A stretch of DNA of 64,000 bases from JAGWBD01 sp965197455. Its GTDB lineage: Bacteria; Chloroflexota; Anaerolineae; Aggregatilineales; Phototrophicaceae. The notes beneath the pieces are model-generated. The model worked only from the letters and a program-made list of their open reading frames with translations, was not told the origin of the DNA and did no database searches. The DNA lies in the NCBI GenBank assembly GCA_965197455.1, contig OZ240208.1, positions 1,860,001-1,924,000 on the forward strand. Direction: 5' to 3'. Below, piece by piece: positions 16,778 through 25,236 of the stretch; the first letter of the stretch is position 1, and each line of letters starts with the position of its first letter. Both the position numbers and the translations under genes were made by a program.

Positions 16778-16906
16778 GTTCACAAAGGGAGAAGTCCCAG
16801 CTTGTAGCCACCGGCCGGGATGTCGAAGACTGCCGGGGTCAGTGTAACACCCACATATTTAGGGCGGTAGTGCGGATTGCGGGTGAAGCCTGTACAGAAT
16901 GCACAT

Positions 16907-16934
16907 AAAAGGAGCGCCCGGTCTGGACGCCCCT
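16907..16934 (-). terminator. Rho-independent terminator of glnA
   Basis: On the reverse strand a 10-pair stem (AGGGGCGTCC with GGGCGCTCCT, two G-U pairs) with loop AGACC is followed by TTTTATG, 22 bases past the glnA stop. Confidence 0.65.
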
Positions 16935-16955
16935 CTCGTGTGCGCTGAATGGGTC

Positions 16956-18386
16956 TCAGCAGCCGAGGTAAAGCTCGAATTCGTAGGGATGCGGGCGCAT
17001 GGAGACCGCGTCGGCCTCGTTGACGCGCTTGTAGTCAATGTAGGACTCGATGATGTCCCCGGTGAAGACGCCGCCCTGCAGCAGGAAGTCGTGGTCGGCT
17101 TCAAGCGCATCCAGCACCGCGTGGAGGTTGCCCGGTACCACCGGGGTTTCCACGTCCTCTTCGTAGAGATCGACATCAACCGGGTCGCCCGGATCGATCT
17201 TGTTGGCAATGCCGTCGAGCCCGGCCAGCAGCAACGCCGGCAAGGTGTAGTAGCAGTTGGCGGCCGGGTCCGGGAAGCGCACCTCGACGCGCTTGGCCCT
17301 GGGGTTGTTGCTGTAGACCGGAATGCGAATGGCGGCCGAGCGGTTACGGTTGGAATAGACGAGGTTCACCGGCGCTTCGTAGCCCGGCACCAGACGACGG
17401 TAGCTGTTGGTGATGGGGTTGGTGAAGGCCAGCAGCGCCGCGGCATGCTTCAGGATGCCGCCCATATACCACAGCGCCGTCTGGCTGAGGTTGGCGTAAC
17501 CATCGCCGAAGAAGAGCGGCACGCCATCTTTCCACAGGCTCTGGTGCACGTGCATGCCGGAGCCATTCTCCTCGAAGAGCGGTTTGGGCATGAAGGTGGC
17601 GATCAGGTTGTGCTGCTGTGCGACGTTCTTGACGACGTACTTGTAGACGCCCACCGCGTCGCACATCTCAAGCAGCGGCTTGTATTTCAGGTCAATCTCC
17701 GCCTGGGCACCACCGCCCACCTCATGATGATGCACCTCGACATCAATGCCCAGCGCCAGCATGGTCGCAACCATGTCCGCGCGCACATCCTGGGTCTTGT
17801 CCAGCGGCGGCAATGGGAAGTAGCCCTGCTTGATAGGGTTCAGGTAGCTCATGTCGGGATCTGATTTGGCGCTGTTCCAGAAGCCCTCGTGCGAGTCAAC
17901 TTCGTAGTAGCTTTTGTACTCGTTGATCTCATAGCGCACATTGCTGAACATGAAGAATTCCAGCTCGGGGCCGAAGTAGGCCGTGTCCGCGAGATCCATG
18001 CCCGCGAGATATGCCTCGGCGCGACGGGCGACGCCACGTGGGTCACGGCCGTAGGGCTCGCCCTGCACAGGATCGTAGACGTCGCAGACGAAGGAAAGCG
18101 TCTTGCGCGCGAAGAAGGGATCGACCAGGGCCGTGTTCAGATCCGCTCTCAAAATGAGGTCGGACTGTTCGATGCTCTGGAAGCCGCGCACAGAGGAGCC
18201 GTCAAAGCCGAAGCCATCCGCAAACAGGCCAGCGTCAGCACTCCCCAGGGGCATGCTGAAATGCTGGGTCATACCGCGAATGTCAGTGAAGCGGATGTCA
18301 AGGGCCTCCACTCCGTTCGCACTGGCCCAGCCCAGTAGCTCCTCGGGTGAAGCCTTGGCCTCTTCGGGCACTGTATAATCCATCAT
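16956..18386 (-). CDS. glnA: Glutamine synthetase type I
   Basis: The protein has 476 residues and is a full-length GSI enzyme that joins ammonia to glutamate with ATP in the cytoplasm. The beta-grasp N-terminus (VEALDIRFTDIRGMTQHFS), the metal and substrate motifs FGFDGSSVRGF, GSGMHVHQSLWKDG and NSYRRLVPGYEAP, and the ATP/Pi region NRSAAIRIP are all present. Tyr408 in PVDVDLYEED aligns with the adenylylated Tyr of GSI-beta enzymes (NLYDLPPEE in enterics), so regulation by adenylylation is possible. ATG 18386 follows GGGAG; a second ATG comes immediately after. It is transcribed alone, with its own terminator and an elaborate upstream region. Confidence 0.96.
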   Translation of the reverse strand: MMDYTVPEEAKASPEELLGWASANGVEALDIRFTDIRGMTQHFSMPLGSADAGLFADGFGFDGSSVRGFQSIEQSDLILRADLNTALVDPFFARKTLSFVCDVYDPVQGEPYGRDPRGVARRAEAYLAGMDLADTAYFGPELEFFMFSNVRYEINEYKSYYEVDSHEGFWNSAKSDPDMSYLNPIKQGYFPLPPLDKTQDVRADMVATMLALGIDVEVHHHEVGGGAQAEIDLKYKPLLEMCDAVGVYKYVVKNVAQQHNLIATFMPKPLFEENGSGMHVHQSLWKDGVPLFFGDGYANLSQTALWYMGGILKHAAALLAFTNPITNSYRRLVPGYEAPVNLVYSNRNRSAAIRIPVYSNNPRAKRVEVRFPDPAANCYYTLPALLLAGLDGIANKIDPGDPVDVDLYEEDVETPVVPGNLHAVLDALEADHDFLLQGGVFTGDIIESYIDYKRVNEADAVSMRPHPYEFELYLGC

Positions 18387-18400
18387 CGCTCTGCTCCCTG

Positions 18401-18498
18401 TTGGCTAATGTGCATAGACTTTACGGCACTGTGCGATTATAGACAAGAGTCTGCGCATCGTTAGCCAAAACTCTGACAAAAAGTTTACGGTCACTCTG
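18401..18498 (-). promoter_or_regulatory. glnA promoter with flanking inverted and direct repeats
   Basis: A consensus -10 TATAAT lies on the reverse strand at 18436-18441, 50 bases before the glnA ATG. It is bracketed by an imperfect inverted repeat: TTGGCTAATGTGCATAGAC (18401-18419), and on the opposite strand TTGGCTAACGATGCGCAGAC (18449-18468). A direct repeat CTTTACGGCACTGTG (18419-18433) recurs as GTTTACGGTCACTCTG (18483-18498). This looks like a regulator-bound nitrogen-control region. It does not match the TnrA/GlnR consensus. Confidence 0.6.
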
Positions 18499-18576
18499 TT
18501 AACTTTACCCAATTTGCGGAATTGGCTTTCCCGGCGCAGCGCGGCGCGAATCGTGGTAGACTTTCGCGGCGGTGCA

Positions 18577-18582
18577 TATAAT
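18577..18582 (+). promoter_or_regulatory. -10 element of the LysM glycosidase gene
   Basis: A consensus TATAAT lies 82 bases before ATG 18665. The leader contains a small hairpin, GGCCTG-ATTG-CAGGCC at 18625-18640, ahead of the AGGAGG ribosome site. Confidence 0.5.
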
Positions 18583-18664
18583 TAAGGGGCAATGCCCTTT
18601 GCGCGGCACACACAAGCGATTGCGGGCCTGATTGCAGGCCTTGCAGGGAAAACCAGGAGGAAGT

Positions 18665-20278
18665 ATGCGACGTATTCTGTTTTTGGCCATCGCACTGGCC
18701 CTGCTGTTGCCGGTCGCGGCTGCGTCCGCGCAAACCGTCCACACGGTCCAGCGCGGTCAGACTCTTTATTCCATTGGCATGCGTTACGGGGTGACTGTCG
18801 CAGAGATTCTCGCGGCCAACCCCTCACTGGGAACAGTCATCCACGCTGGCAATCAGCTGATCATCCCGGTTCCCGGCCAGCCGGCGGCCCCCGTCCCCAC
18901 GGCCCCACAACCCGGGCAGCCAACCACTGAAGTTCGACACACAGTCGCAGTCGGCGAGTATCTGGGCCTGATTGCCGAGCGTTATGACGTGCTCGTCGCT
19001 GATATCCTCCGTCACAACAATGTCGCCAATCCGGATCTCGTCTACCCCGGCACCGTGCTCATCATTCCGGGCGTGGTGGTCGAAGCTGCACCGGCCCCGG
19101 TCACAACTACAACTGAGACGCAGCCGACCGGCGAGGTTCAGCATATCGTCGCAGTCGGCGAATATCTGGGCCTGATTGCCGAACGCTACGATGTACTTGT
19201 TGCTGACATTCTCCGACGCAACAACATCGCCAACCCGGATCTTGTCTACCCCGGCACCGTGCTCATCATCCCGGGCGTGGCGCCTGAAACGCCGGCGCCA
19301 GCGCCAGCGCCTGATACACCAGCGCCCATCGTCGCACCCGCTGTCGGCGGTGGCTTTGCGCTTGGCGGACAGGCGCTCAGCTTCGCCTGGCCACACCATA
19401 TGCACGCAGCGCGCATGACCTGGGTCAAGCGCCAGGTGCGCTATCACCAGGGCGACAACGCCGGTAACGTGCGCGGCGTGATCGACCAGGCGCATGGCGC
19501 AGGCTTCCGCGTGCTGCTCAGCATCGTCGGTGAGCCGGGCCAGATGGCGCCCAATCCCGCTGGCTACACCCAGGAATTTGTCAACTTCCTGGGCGGTGTG
19601 GCATCGCTGGGCCCGGATGCCATCGAGGTCTGGAACGAGCAAAACATCGATCGAGAATGGCCCAACGGGCAGATTAGCCCGCAGGCCTACACCTCCATGC
19701 TCAGTGCCGCCTACAACGCCATCAAGGGCGCCAACGCCAACGTGATGGTCATCAGCGGCGCGCCGGCACCCACCGGCTTCTTCGGTGGCGGCTGTCAGGG
19801 GTCCGGTTGTGACGACCTGCCCTTCATTCAGGGTATGGCCGCAGCCGGCGCCGCCAACTACATGGACTGTGTCGGTGTGCACTACAACGAAGGCATTCTC
19901 GGCCCCGACGCCCGTAGTGGTGACCCGCGCGGCAGCGGCGGACACTATACGCGCTACTACTCACGGATGTTCGAAACCTACGCCGCCACCTTCCCCGGCA
20001 AACCGCTCTGCTTCACCGAGCTTGGCTACCTGAGCAGAGAGGGCTACGGCCCGCTGCCGGGCGCCTTCGGCTGGGCGGCCAACGTCACCGTCGCCAACCA
20101 GGCGGAATGGCTCGGGCGCGCGGTCACCCTGGCGCGCAACAGCGGTCGTGTGCGTTTGTTCATCGTCTGGAACGTCGACGCCACGCGCTTCGACTCGGAT
20201 CCGCAGGCCGGCTACGCCATCGTGCGGCCCGGCGGGAACTGTCCCGCCTGTGGCCCGCTGGCAGCAGCCATGTCCTGA
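18665..20278 (+). CDS. Secreted LysM-repeat protein with a clan GH-A glycosidase-like domain
   Basis: This 537-residue protein has a signal peptide (ILFLAIALALLLPVAAASA) and three LysM domains at about residues 24-69, 91-137 and 159-205, separated by Pro/Thr-rich linkers. A C-terminal TIM-barrel domain starts near 230. WNEQN (Glu325) has the form of an acid/base motif, and CFTELGYLS supplies a candidate nucleophile Glu, as in GH39/GH5-type enzymes. LysM binds peptidoglycan or chitin, so the enzyme probably works at the cell surface on wall or polysaccharide substrates. I start at ATG 18665 because AGGAGG lies just upstream. LysM domains 2 and 3 are almost identical. A strong terminator follows. 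Confidence 0.88.
   Translation: MRRILFLAIALALLLPVAAASAQTVHTVQRGQTLYSIGMRYGVTVAEILAANPSLGTVIHAGNQLIIPVPGQPAAPVPTAPQPGQPTTEVRHTVAVGEYLGLIAERYDVLVADILRHNNVANPDLVYPGTVLIIPGVVVEAAPAPVTTTTETQPTGEVQHIVAVGEYLGLIAERYDVLVADILRRNNIANPDLVYPGTVLIIPGVAPETPAPAPAPDTPAPIVAPAVGGGFALGGQALSFAWPHHMHAARMTWVKRQVRYHQGDNAGNVRGVIDQAHGAGFRVLLSIVGEPGQMAPNPAGYTQEFVNFLGGVASLGPDAIEVWNEQNIDREWPNGQISPQAYTSMLSAAYNAIKGANANVMVISGAPAPTGFFGGGCQGSGCDDLPFIQGMAAAGAANYMDCVGVHYNEGILGPDARSGDPRGSGGHYTRYYSRMFETYAATFPGKPLCFTELGYLSREGYGPLPGAFGWAANVTVANQAEWLGRAVTLARNSGRVRLFIVWNVDATRFDSDPQAGYAIVRPGGNCPACGPLAAAMS
18935..19279 (+). repeat. Tandem duplication of a LysM unit
   Basis: Two LysM-coding units (about 18935-19075 and 19139-19279) repeat at a 204-base, 68-residue interval and share VAVGEYLGLIAERYDVLVAD and NPDLVYPGTVLIIPG. 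The first LysM domain is divergent. The copies indicate recent in-frame duplication. Confidence 0.8.
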
Positions 20279-20318
20279 GGCAACACAACCCGGGCTGCGG
20301 CCCGGGCCTGCAATCTGG

Positions 20319-20350
20319 CAGGGCGCTCCGTGCGGGGCGCCCTGTTCGTT
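20319..20350 (+). terminator. Terminator after the LysM glycosidase gene
   Basis: An 8-pair stem (CAGGGCGC with GCGCCCTG) and 10-base loop is followed by TTCGTTT. A second hairpin, CCCGGG-CTGCGG-CCCGGG, lies just before it. Confidence 0.65.
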
Positions 20351-20370
20351 TATCCGGCCGGCGGGAGGAG

Positions 20371-20556
20371 TCAGCGCAACCTGGCCAGCAGCGCGAACAG
20401 GATGACGAGGGCCAGCAGGATGGTGGCAACGGCGCGCCAGCTGCGCGCGCCCCGAATCATGCCGATGACTACATGTCCGGCGGCAAACACGATGATGAGC
20501 GAACACAGGTACAGCTGTTTACCGTTGGCGGAGAGGTCGGACTGGATCGGATTCAT
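20371..20556 (-). CDS. Small two-helix membrane protein of unknown function
   Basis: The protein has 61 residues, beginning MNPIQSDLSANGKQ, with two predicted membrane helices (LYLCSLIIVFAAGHVVIGMI and AVATILLALVILFALLARL) joined by a short basic loop. It starts 64 bases after the stop of the membrane gene at 20621 and is the last gene of that cluster. I do not recognise a family. The ATG at 20556 is preferred over an upstream one at 20571. Confidence 0.55.
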   Translation of the reverse strand: MNPIQSDLSANGKQLYLCSLIIVFAAGHVVIGMIRGARSWRAVATILLALVILFALLARLR

Positions 20557-20620
20557 CTGACAGCGTCTCACTCAAGCAGGAAAGTGGCCGGCCTTCCGCC
20601 CGGGCGCATGGCCCGAAGTG

Positions 20621-21298
20621 TCAGCCGGGGGCGGGCGTCGTGGGGGCCAGCAGGGTCAGCGCCTGGCTCACCAGAAAGCCGAGACGTTCGCTGAAAATGG
20701 TCAGGCTGGTCAGGATGGCCGCCGCGTAGATCGCGCCCAGCGTGATGACGATGATGCCCTGCCCCAGCACCGCCAGCAGCTGGACGTGCGGCCGGCGTCG
20801 CCCTGGCCCCTCCGGCTGGCGCCGCGCCTGATACTGAAAGTAGGCGAGGGTGCAGATCACGCCGACGGGCAGCAGGATACTGCTGATGTTGCCCGGAACG
20901 ACCCCTGCGCCGGTGTCGCGCAGTAGCGGCAACAAAGTGCCGTTGATGGCGCCGTCCAGCGCCACCGCCGTCCCCACCCCGATGAGAAAGGCCAGCGCCA
21001 GCCGGCTCAATCCCGCACCGCGCGGCGACCCGGACCTGGCCAGCAACAGCAGGCCCAACAGCACAGGCGTCATCCCCAGGGTCAGCTGATCCACAGGCGC
21101 GTTCGTTTGCAACACTGTGTCTTGCAACCAGGGCAGAATGACCCCGTCCCAGACCACGATGGCGCTGTAGCCGGCGGCCAGTCCTGCAAAGACATACACC
21201 GCCAGTCTGTACAGCAGATTGTCGCCCAGCAGGTAACTGAAAATCATCAGCGTAAGGATGAAGGACGCCCAAAGGCCAATCATCTCGGTGCTAATCAT
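20621..21298 (-). CDS. Polytopic membrane protein of a conserved-looking cluster
   Basis: This 225-residue protein has about six predicted membrane helices, for example GLWASFILTLMIFSYLLG at the N-terminus and LAFLIGVGTAVALDGAINGT in the middle, with a basic loop (RRQPEGPGRRRP) before the last helix. No transporter signature is visible. The start overlaps the stop of the large fn3/SH3 protein by 8 bases, so the two are coupled. I see features of a structural or scaffold membrane subunit but cannot assign a function. Confidence 0.7.
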   Translation of the reverse strand: MISTEMIGLWASFILTLMIFSYLLGDNLLYRLAVYVFAGLAAGYSAIVVWDGVILPWLQDTVLQTNAPVDQLTLGMTPVLLGLLLLARSGSPRGAGLSRLALAFLIGVGTAVALDGAINGTLLPLLRDTGAGVVPGNISSILLPVGVICTLAYFQYQARRQPEGPGRRRPHVQLLAVLGQGIIVITLGAIYAAAILTSLTIFSERLGFLVSQALTLLAPTTPAPG

Positions 21299-23447
21299 CC
21301 CGGCGCGCCCTCCTCCTGCGCCTTACAGCGCCGCCCATATTGCCGAGCGCGCCCAGCGCGATCAACGCAATGCTGAGCGCCAGGCCGATGTGGATAGAGG
21401 CTTCCCGTTCCACAGCCTGCGGGATCGTCCCTGATGCGGCCGCATCCGCTGGCGCCTGGGCCGCCTCCACGCTTTCAGGTTGCGGCGCCGCAATCGTCGG
21501 CGTTGGCAGCGGCGTCGTGGTTGGCAATGGCGTGGGGGAGACAGGCGTCTCCTGCCGCGGCACGTCCTCAATGCTGTACGCGCCCAGGTCCAGACTGGCG
21601 CCCGGCAGCCAGCCACGCAGGCCGCCGTTGGTCTGAACGAAGAGCCAGTCGCCCGCCCCGTTGCGCAGCAGCACCAGCACGGTGTCCCCCGGGTTCACCG
21701 CGCCGACCGCCGGCGAGCTCAAATCTGCAGCGCTAAAGAGCGAGAGCACAGCGGCCAGCGGCGACACGGTGCCGGGGACGATGCCCGCTGTCGCCGCCGC
21801 TGCTGACGCTGCCGCGGACTGCTGGCTGGCTGCCTGCGCCTGCGCGCCGGCCACCGGCACGACCGTCTCCGCAGCGCTCCAGTTGCCGTCGCCGGCGAGA
21901 TTGCGGGCGCGCACCTGGAATTCGTAGGTCTCGTCATTGCTGAGTCCCGTCGCCGTGTAGGTCGTCGTGGTCGTGTCTGCGAAGCGCCAGTCCTCTGTGC
22001 CGGTGCGCCAACGCAGCCGGTAGCCGGTGACGGCCGAGCCGCCGTCGTCGGAGGGCTCGCGCCAGCTGGCCGTCGCGCGCTCGTCGCCAACGCTCAGGTC
22101 AAGCGAGCGAGGCCGCGACGGGACAGTCCGCGGCGCGTCAGTAATCTCTTCACTCCAGCCACTGTCGCCCTCGCTGTTGCTGGCGCGCACCTGGATATCG
22201 TAAGGTGTGCCGTTATCAAGACCCGCCAGGGTGAAACTTGTGTCCGTGCTGGCTATAGCAACTTCCACCCATACCTGGTGCGGGGTAGACAGGTGACGAA
22301 TGGTGTAGCCGGTGATTGGAGCGCCTCCGTCAGACAGGGGCGGATCCCAGGTCAGGTCGATGCTGTCATCGAGACTTGTCGCCCCCAGGTTTCTGGGCGC
22401 CGAGGGCGGACCGACGATTACCTCAAGCTCCAGCAGCTGCTTGTCATAGGTCAGCGCATCGCGGAAGCCGCTCATCATGCCCGCCAGCGCCACATTCAGC
22501 CAGGGTCGGGTCAGCGGCGCGGCAGACTGCCCCACCGCGCCCAGCAGCTCGCTGTCGGCGAGGGGCCCGATCTGCTCGGCCCACTGCCGCATGTCGCCGG
22601 GCCGCTCGACGATGACGAGCACGCGCGCGAAATCCGCCAGTTCGTTTACTTCCAGGTCGATGGCCGTGCCGCGCAGGTCCGTGGCCAGCTGTTTTTCCAG
22701 GTTCAGGGTCAGCGCGCGCAGGCCCGCCATGTCGCCGGCGAGGAAGCGCGTCACAAACCAGTCCGCATTGGCCAGCAGCGCCCCGTCGCGCTCCAGCCGC
22801 TGCGCCAGCGATGAATCCGCCGCGCCCGCTTCCGTCAGCATGAGCTCTGTTCGCAACAGCGTGACCGGGTAGCGACTGACCACGACCGGCACGGCGCGCC
22901 GCAGCAGAATGTGACGCAGCAACACCGAGGCGACCGTGTCCAGCTCGCCGGCGGCGGTCGGGCCATATTCCATGCCGACCAGCACCAGTTCACCAGGTGC
23001 CAGCGCATCAAGCGCCTCGTAGAGCGTTTGTTGCGGGCTGTCGGCGGGAAATGCAGCCGGGGCGCTTTCGCCCAGGCGCGTCTCCGCGCTGTAGAAGGGC
23101 AGCAGCATACCGGTAGCCAGCACCAGCGAGACGAGGATACGGTCGCCGCTCAGGCGCAGGCGGGGGCGCCGGCGCCGGCCAGGCGCAGCGCTGGCGACGG
23201 CCCCGACAGCGGGCGCAAAAACGTTGGGCACAGACGAGGGGTCGCGCCGGCCCAACTGTTCGCTGCGCGCGCGCAGCCGGCGCATCCTGCGGGTCAGGCG
23301 GTTAAGCGGACGATCACGCAACTGGCCGAGCAAGGCATGCAGGGGAGAGGTAGTGGAAGGGTCTCCGGCCCAGGCCGCAGGGTTCTGGCCGCTGTCACCA
23401 GGCGACCAGGGGTCGTCGCCGCTGCCCTGCCCGTAGGCGTCAGTCAT
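21291..23447 (-). CDS. Membrane-anchored protein with two fibronectin III domains and an SH3b-like domain
   Basis: This 718-residue protein has a basic, disordered cytoplasmic N-terminus (1-100) and an anchor helix at 103-120. A large external domain follows (about 125-345, with GELVLVGMEYGPTAAGELDT), whose alternating strands and helices resemble a Rossmann-like binding domain. Two fn3 domains (about 347-440 and 442-532; TGYTIRH, DLTWDPP and TGYRLRW motifs), an SH3b-like module (555-622, RGWLPGASLDLG), a Thr/Pro linker and a second helix near 685-705 with an Arg-rich tail complete it. It is the central gene of the membrane cluster and overlaps both neighbours by 8 bases. Function unknown. 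The fn3 and SH3b modules suggest surface or wall contacts. Confidence 0.75.
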   Translation of the reverse strand: MTDAYGQGSGDDPWSPGDSGQNPAAWAGDPSTTSPLHALLGQLRDRPLNRLTRRMRRLRARSEQLGRRDPSSVPNVFAPAVGAVASAAPGRRRRPRLRLSGDRILVSLVLATGMLLPFYSAETRLGESAPAAFPADSPQQTLYEALDALAPGELVLVGMEYGPTAAGELDTVASVLLRHILLRRAVPVVVSRYPVTLLRTELMLTEAGAADSSLAQRLERDGALLANADWFVTRFLAGDMAGLRALTLNLEKQLATDLRGTAIDLEVNELADFARVLVIVERPGDMRQWAEQIGPLADSELLGAVGQSAAPLTRPWLNVALAGMMSGFRDALTYDKQLLELEVIVGPPSAPRNLGATSLDDSIDLTWDPPLSDGGAPITGYTIRHLSTPHQVWVEVAIASTDTSFTLAGLDNGTPYDIQVRASNSEGDSGWSEEITDAPRTVPSRPRSLDLSVGDERATASWREPSDDGGSAVTGYRLRWRTGTEDWRFADTTTTTYTATGLSNDETYEFQVRARNLAGDGNWSAAETVVPVAGAQAQAASQQSAAASAAAATAGIVPGTVSPLAAVLSLFSAADLSSPAVGAVNPGDTVLVLLRNGAGDWLFVQTNGGLRGWLPGASLDLGAYSIEDVPRQETPVSPTPLPTTTPLPTPTIAAPQPESVEAAQAPADAAASGTIPQAVEREASIHIGLALSIALIALGALGNMGGAVRRRRRARRDD

Positions 23448-24126
23448 CGCGCTCGCTCCGCAGGCTACGGTCCTGCCCGGTGAGGACGCGGGCGCCGGCG
23501 ATGATGGTGGCCAGCGCGATGCCCAGCAGGATGCCGCGGGCGCCGGCGTTGACCGGCACCGCCAGCAGCCAGTCGCGCAAGGGAATCAGCGGCGCCAAAA
23601 CCGGCAGGGGCAGCGCAGCCGCCAGCACGATGAGCACGGTGAAGACGAAGAGCGAGCCCCAGCCACTGACGCGAACGGCCATCACGCGCCAGGCGCCATA
23701 CACCAGCGCGAACAGCAGCAGCCCGGCCAGCGAGGATTCGACCGTGACCTGCACCTGTTCCAGCAGCAGGTCGCGCCATACCGCACCGCCGGTAATCAGA
23801 TTCTCGCGCTCCAGGTAGGTCAGCGCAATGACCGTCGCGGCGCTGAGGAAGAGCAGGAAGCTGTAACCGCAGCCGGTTTCGCGCCGGCCGGCGCGCCGCA
23901 GATGTACCAGCAACAGGTTGGAGATACCGACCAGAATGGTCACGGCAATGCTGATCGAGAACAACTGCAGCAGCGAGGCCGTCCACTCCAGAATACGCGG
24001 CTCCCAGGCCGCCAGCAAGCCGCCCAGCACCACTACCTGCTGCTCCAGCAACAGGCCGGTCAGCGTCACCAGCGCGGTGGCCAGCGCAACGAGCACTGCG
24101 ACCAGCGTGAAGAAACTGCCCATCAT
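23440..24126 (-). CDS. Polytopic membrane protein of unknown function
   Basis: This 228-residue protein has about six predicted helices (FFTLVAVLVALATALVTLTG at the start, FSISIAVTILVGISNLLLVH, then four more) and an acidic/basic cytoplasmic tail (GQDRSLRSERDD). Its start overlaps the stop of the DUF6754-like gene by 4 bases (ATGA), and its stop overlaps the fn3 gene by 8. It is probably a subunit of the same membrane complex. Confidence 0.7.
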   Translation of the reverse strand: MMGSFFTLVAVLVALATALVTLTGLLLEQQVVVLGGLLAAWEPRILEWTASLLQLFSISIAVTILVGISNLLLVHLRRAGRRETGCGYSFLLFLSAATVIALTYLERENLITGGAVWRDLLLEQVQVTVESSLAGLLLFALVYGAWRVMAVRVSGWGSLFVFTVLIVLAAALPLPVLAPLIPLRDWLLAVPVNAGARGILLGIALATIIAGARVLTGQDRSLRSERDD

Positions 24127-24902
24127 GCCGTGGAGGCTCCGCCACTGTAAGCCAGGAGCACCAGCGCGACCAGCGCAGCGATCAGCAGCCAGCGCAGCGT
24201 ATCCTGCAACAGCACGGCCGAATGGTTGCCGGAAGTCGGGTTCAGCCAGGCGCCGGCGTAGAAGAGCTCCTCGCCGATCAGGGGCTCAGCACCGGTCGCC
24301 CAGGCCACTGCCTGCCCGTCCAGCTGGTCGCTGACGGCCAGCAAGGCCTGGCCGTGCCGCGCCGCCGCCAGGCTGACCAGCGCCAGTTCCGGCCCGAAAC
24401 TGCCGACCAGCAGGTTGGCGCCGACGTCTTCATTGCCCATCAGCGCGCTCGTCGCGCCGGCCCAGGCCAGCGAACGCGGCCCGTCCGGGAACCAGCGCAG
24501 CGTGCCGGGCAACATGCTACCGGCAAAGCCGCGCGCCCGTTGCGCCCGTCGCAATGTATCGTAGCCAAGCGGAATCATCGTGGTGGCGCTGGTGGTCAGG
24601 ATGACCGGGCCCTGCGCCTGGCGCGCCGCCTGATAAACGACCTCCGCGCCCGCCAGCGCCACCAGCGTGTCGCTGCCCTGCAGGCCGGCGCTGCCCGTGG
24701 ATAGATGCACGGGGCGTCCCTGGTTGGCGCTGCGCTCAAGCATTCGCGGCAGTGCCTCCCAGGCGGCAACGCGTCGCAGACTGCGCGCGCTGCGGCGTGT
24801 GACGGCCACAGAAGACATGCCGAGGCCCAGCGCGACCAGCAAGGGCAGCACCAAGCTGGCGTTTTGCTCAAGCAGGGTCAGAAGTGGTTCGAGCGACGCC
24901 AT
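24123..24902 (-). CDS. DUF6754-like membrane protein
   Basis: The protein has 259 residues, with an N-terminal helix (ASLVLPLLVALGLGM), a soluble central domain and a C-terminal helix (LRWLLIAALVALVLLAYSGG). The central segments RPVHLSTGSAGLQGSDTLVA and PVILTTSATTMIPLGYDTLR recall the DUF6754 family of Chloroflexota and Archaea. I assign this from memory and not from a search. The ATG at 24902 overlaps the upstream stop as TGATG; a TTG one codon earlier is possible. It is the second gene of the coupled membrane cluster. Confidence 0.65.
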   Translation of the reverse strand: MASLEPLLTLLEQNASLVLPLLVALGLGMSSVAVTRRSARSLRRVAAWEALPRMLERSANQGRPVHLSTGSAGLQGSDTLVALAGAEVVYQAARQAQGPVILTTSATTMIPLGYDTLRRAQRARGFAGSMLPGTLRWFPDGPRSLAWAGATSALMGNEDVGANLLVGSFGPELALVSLAAARHGQALLAVSDQLDGQAVAWATGAEPLIGEELFYAGAWLNPTSGNHSAVLLQDTLRWLLIAALVALVLLAYSGGASTA

Positions 24903-25135
24903 CAACGGTCGCTTTCCAGCATAGTACGCAGGCGCTCAACGCCGTCCGGCTCCTGCAGAATCTCGGCCAGACGCCCGGTGACCGCCGCTGCGCCGAACAG
25001 GCCACAGAGTGGCTGTGCGACCCACAGGAGCTGTGCGCCTGGCACGCCCAGCGGCTCGATTACGTCCAGCAGAAGCCGCAGCGGGCCGCCCAGACCGCGC
25101 GCCTGCAACTCGCGTATCCAGTCCTGCTCGGTCAT
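24902..25135 (-). CDS. Small soluble protein, first gene of the membrane cluster
   Basis: This 77-residue protein (begins MTEQDWIRELQARG, ends RLRTMLESDR) has two amphipathic helical halves and no membrane segment. I do not recognise it. The ATG at 25135 lies only 7 bases downstream of an extended -10 promoter on the same strand, so the transcript should begin at or next to the start codon. One-base overlap with the next gene ties its translation to the cluster. Confidence 0.6.
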   Translation of the reverse strand: MTEQDWIRELQARGLGGPLRLLLDVIEPLGVPGAQLLWVAQPLCGLFGAAAVTGRLAEILQEPDGVERLRTMLESDR

Positions 25136-25142
25136 GGGCGCA

Positions 25143-25151
25143 AGTATAGCA
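25143..25151 (-). promoter_or_regulatory. Extended -10 promoter, leaderless start of the membrane cluster
   Basis: On the reverse strand TGCTATACT is followed by 7 bases and then the ATG of the 77-residue gene. A normal start point 6-8 bases after the -10 would fall at the ATG, leaving no room for a ribosome site. Confidence 0.6.
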
Positions 25152-25236
25152 CAGGCACATACGCCGCAAAATCAGACGCCCTCTCGCATTCCGCGTGGCC
25201 AGCCCGCCCGGCGACCCCACCACCCTGGCGGCGCGC

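Noticed and set aside
18430..18446. GlnR/TnrA-type box upstream of glnA
   Set aside because: The sequence TGTGCGATTATAGACA is one base short of the consensus spacing and lacks the inner A and T, so I do not call it.
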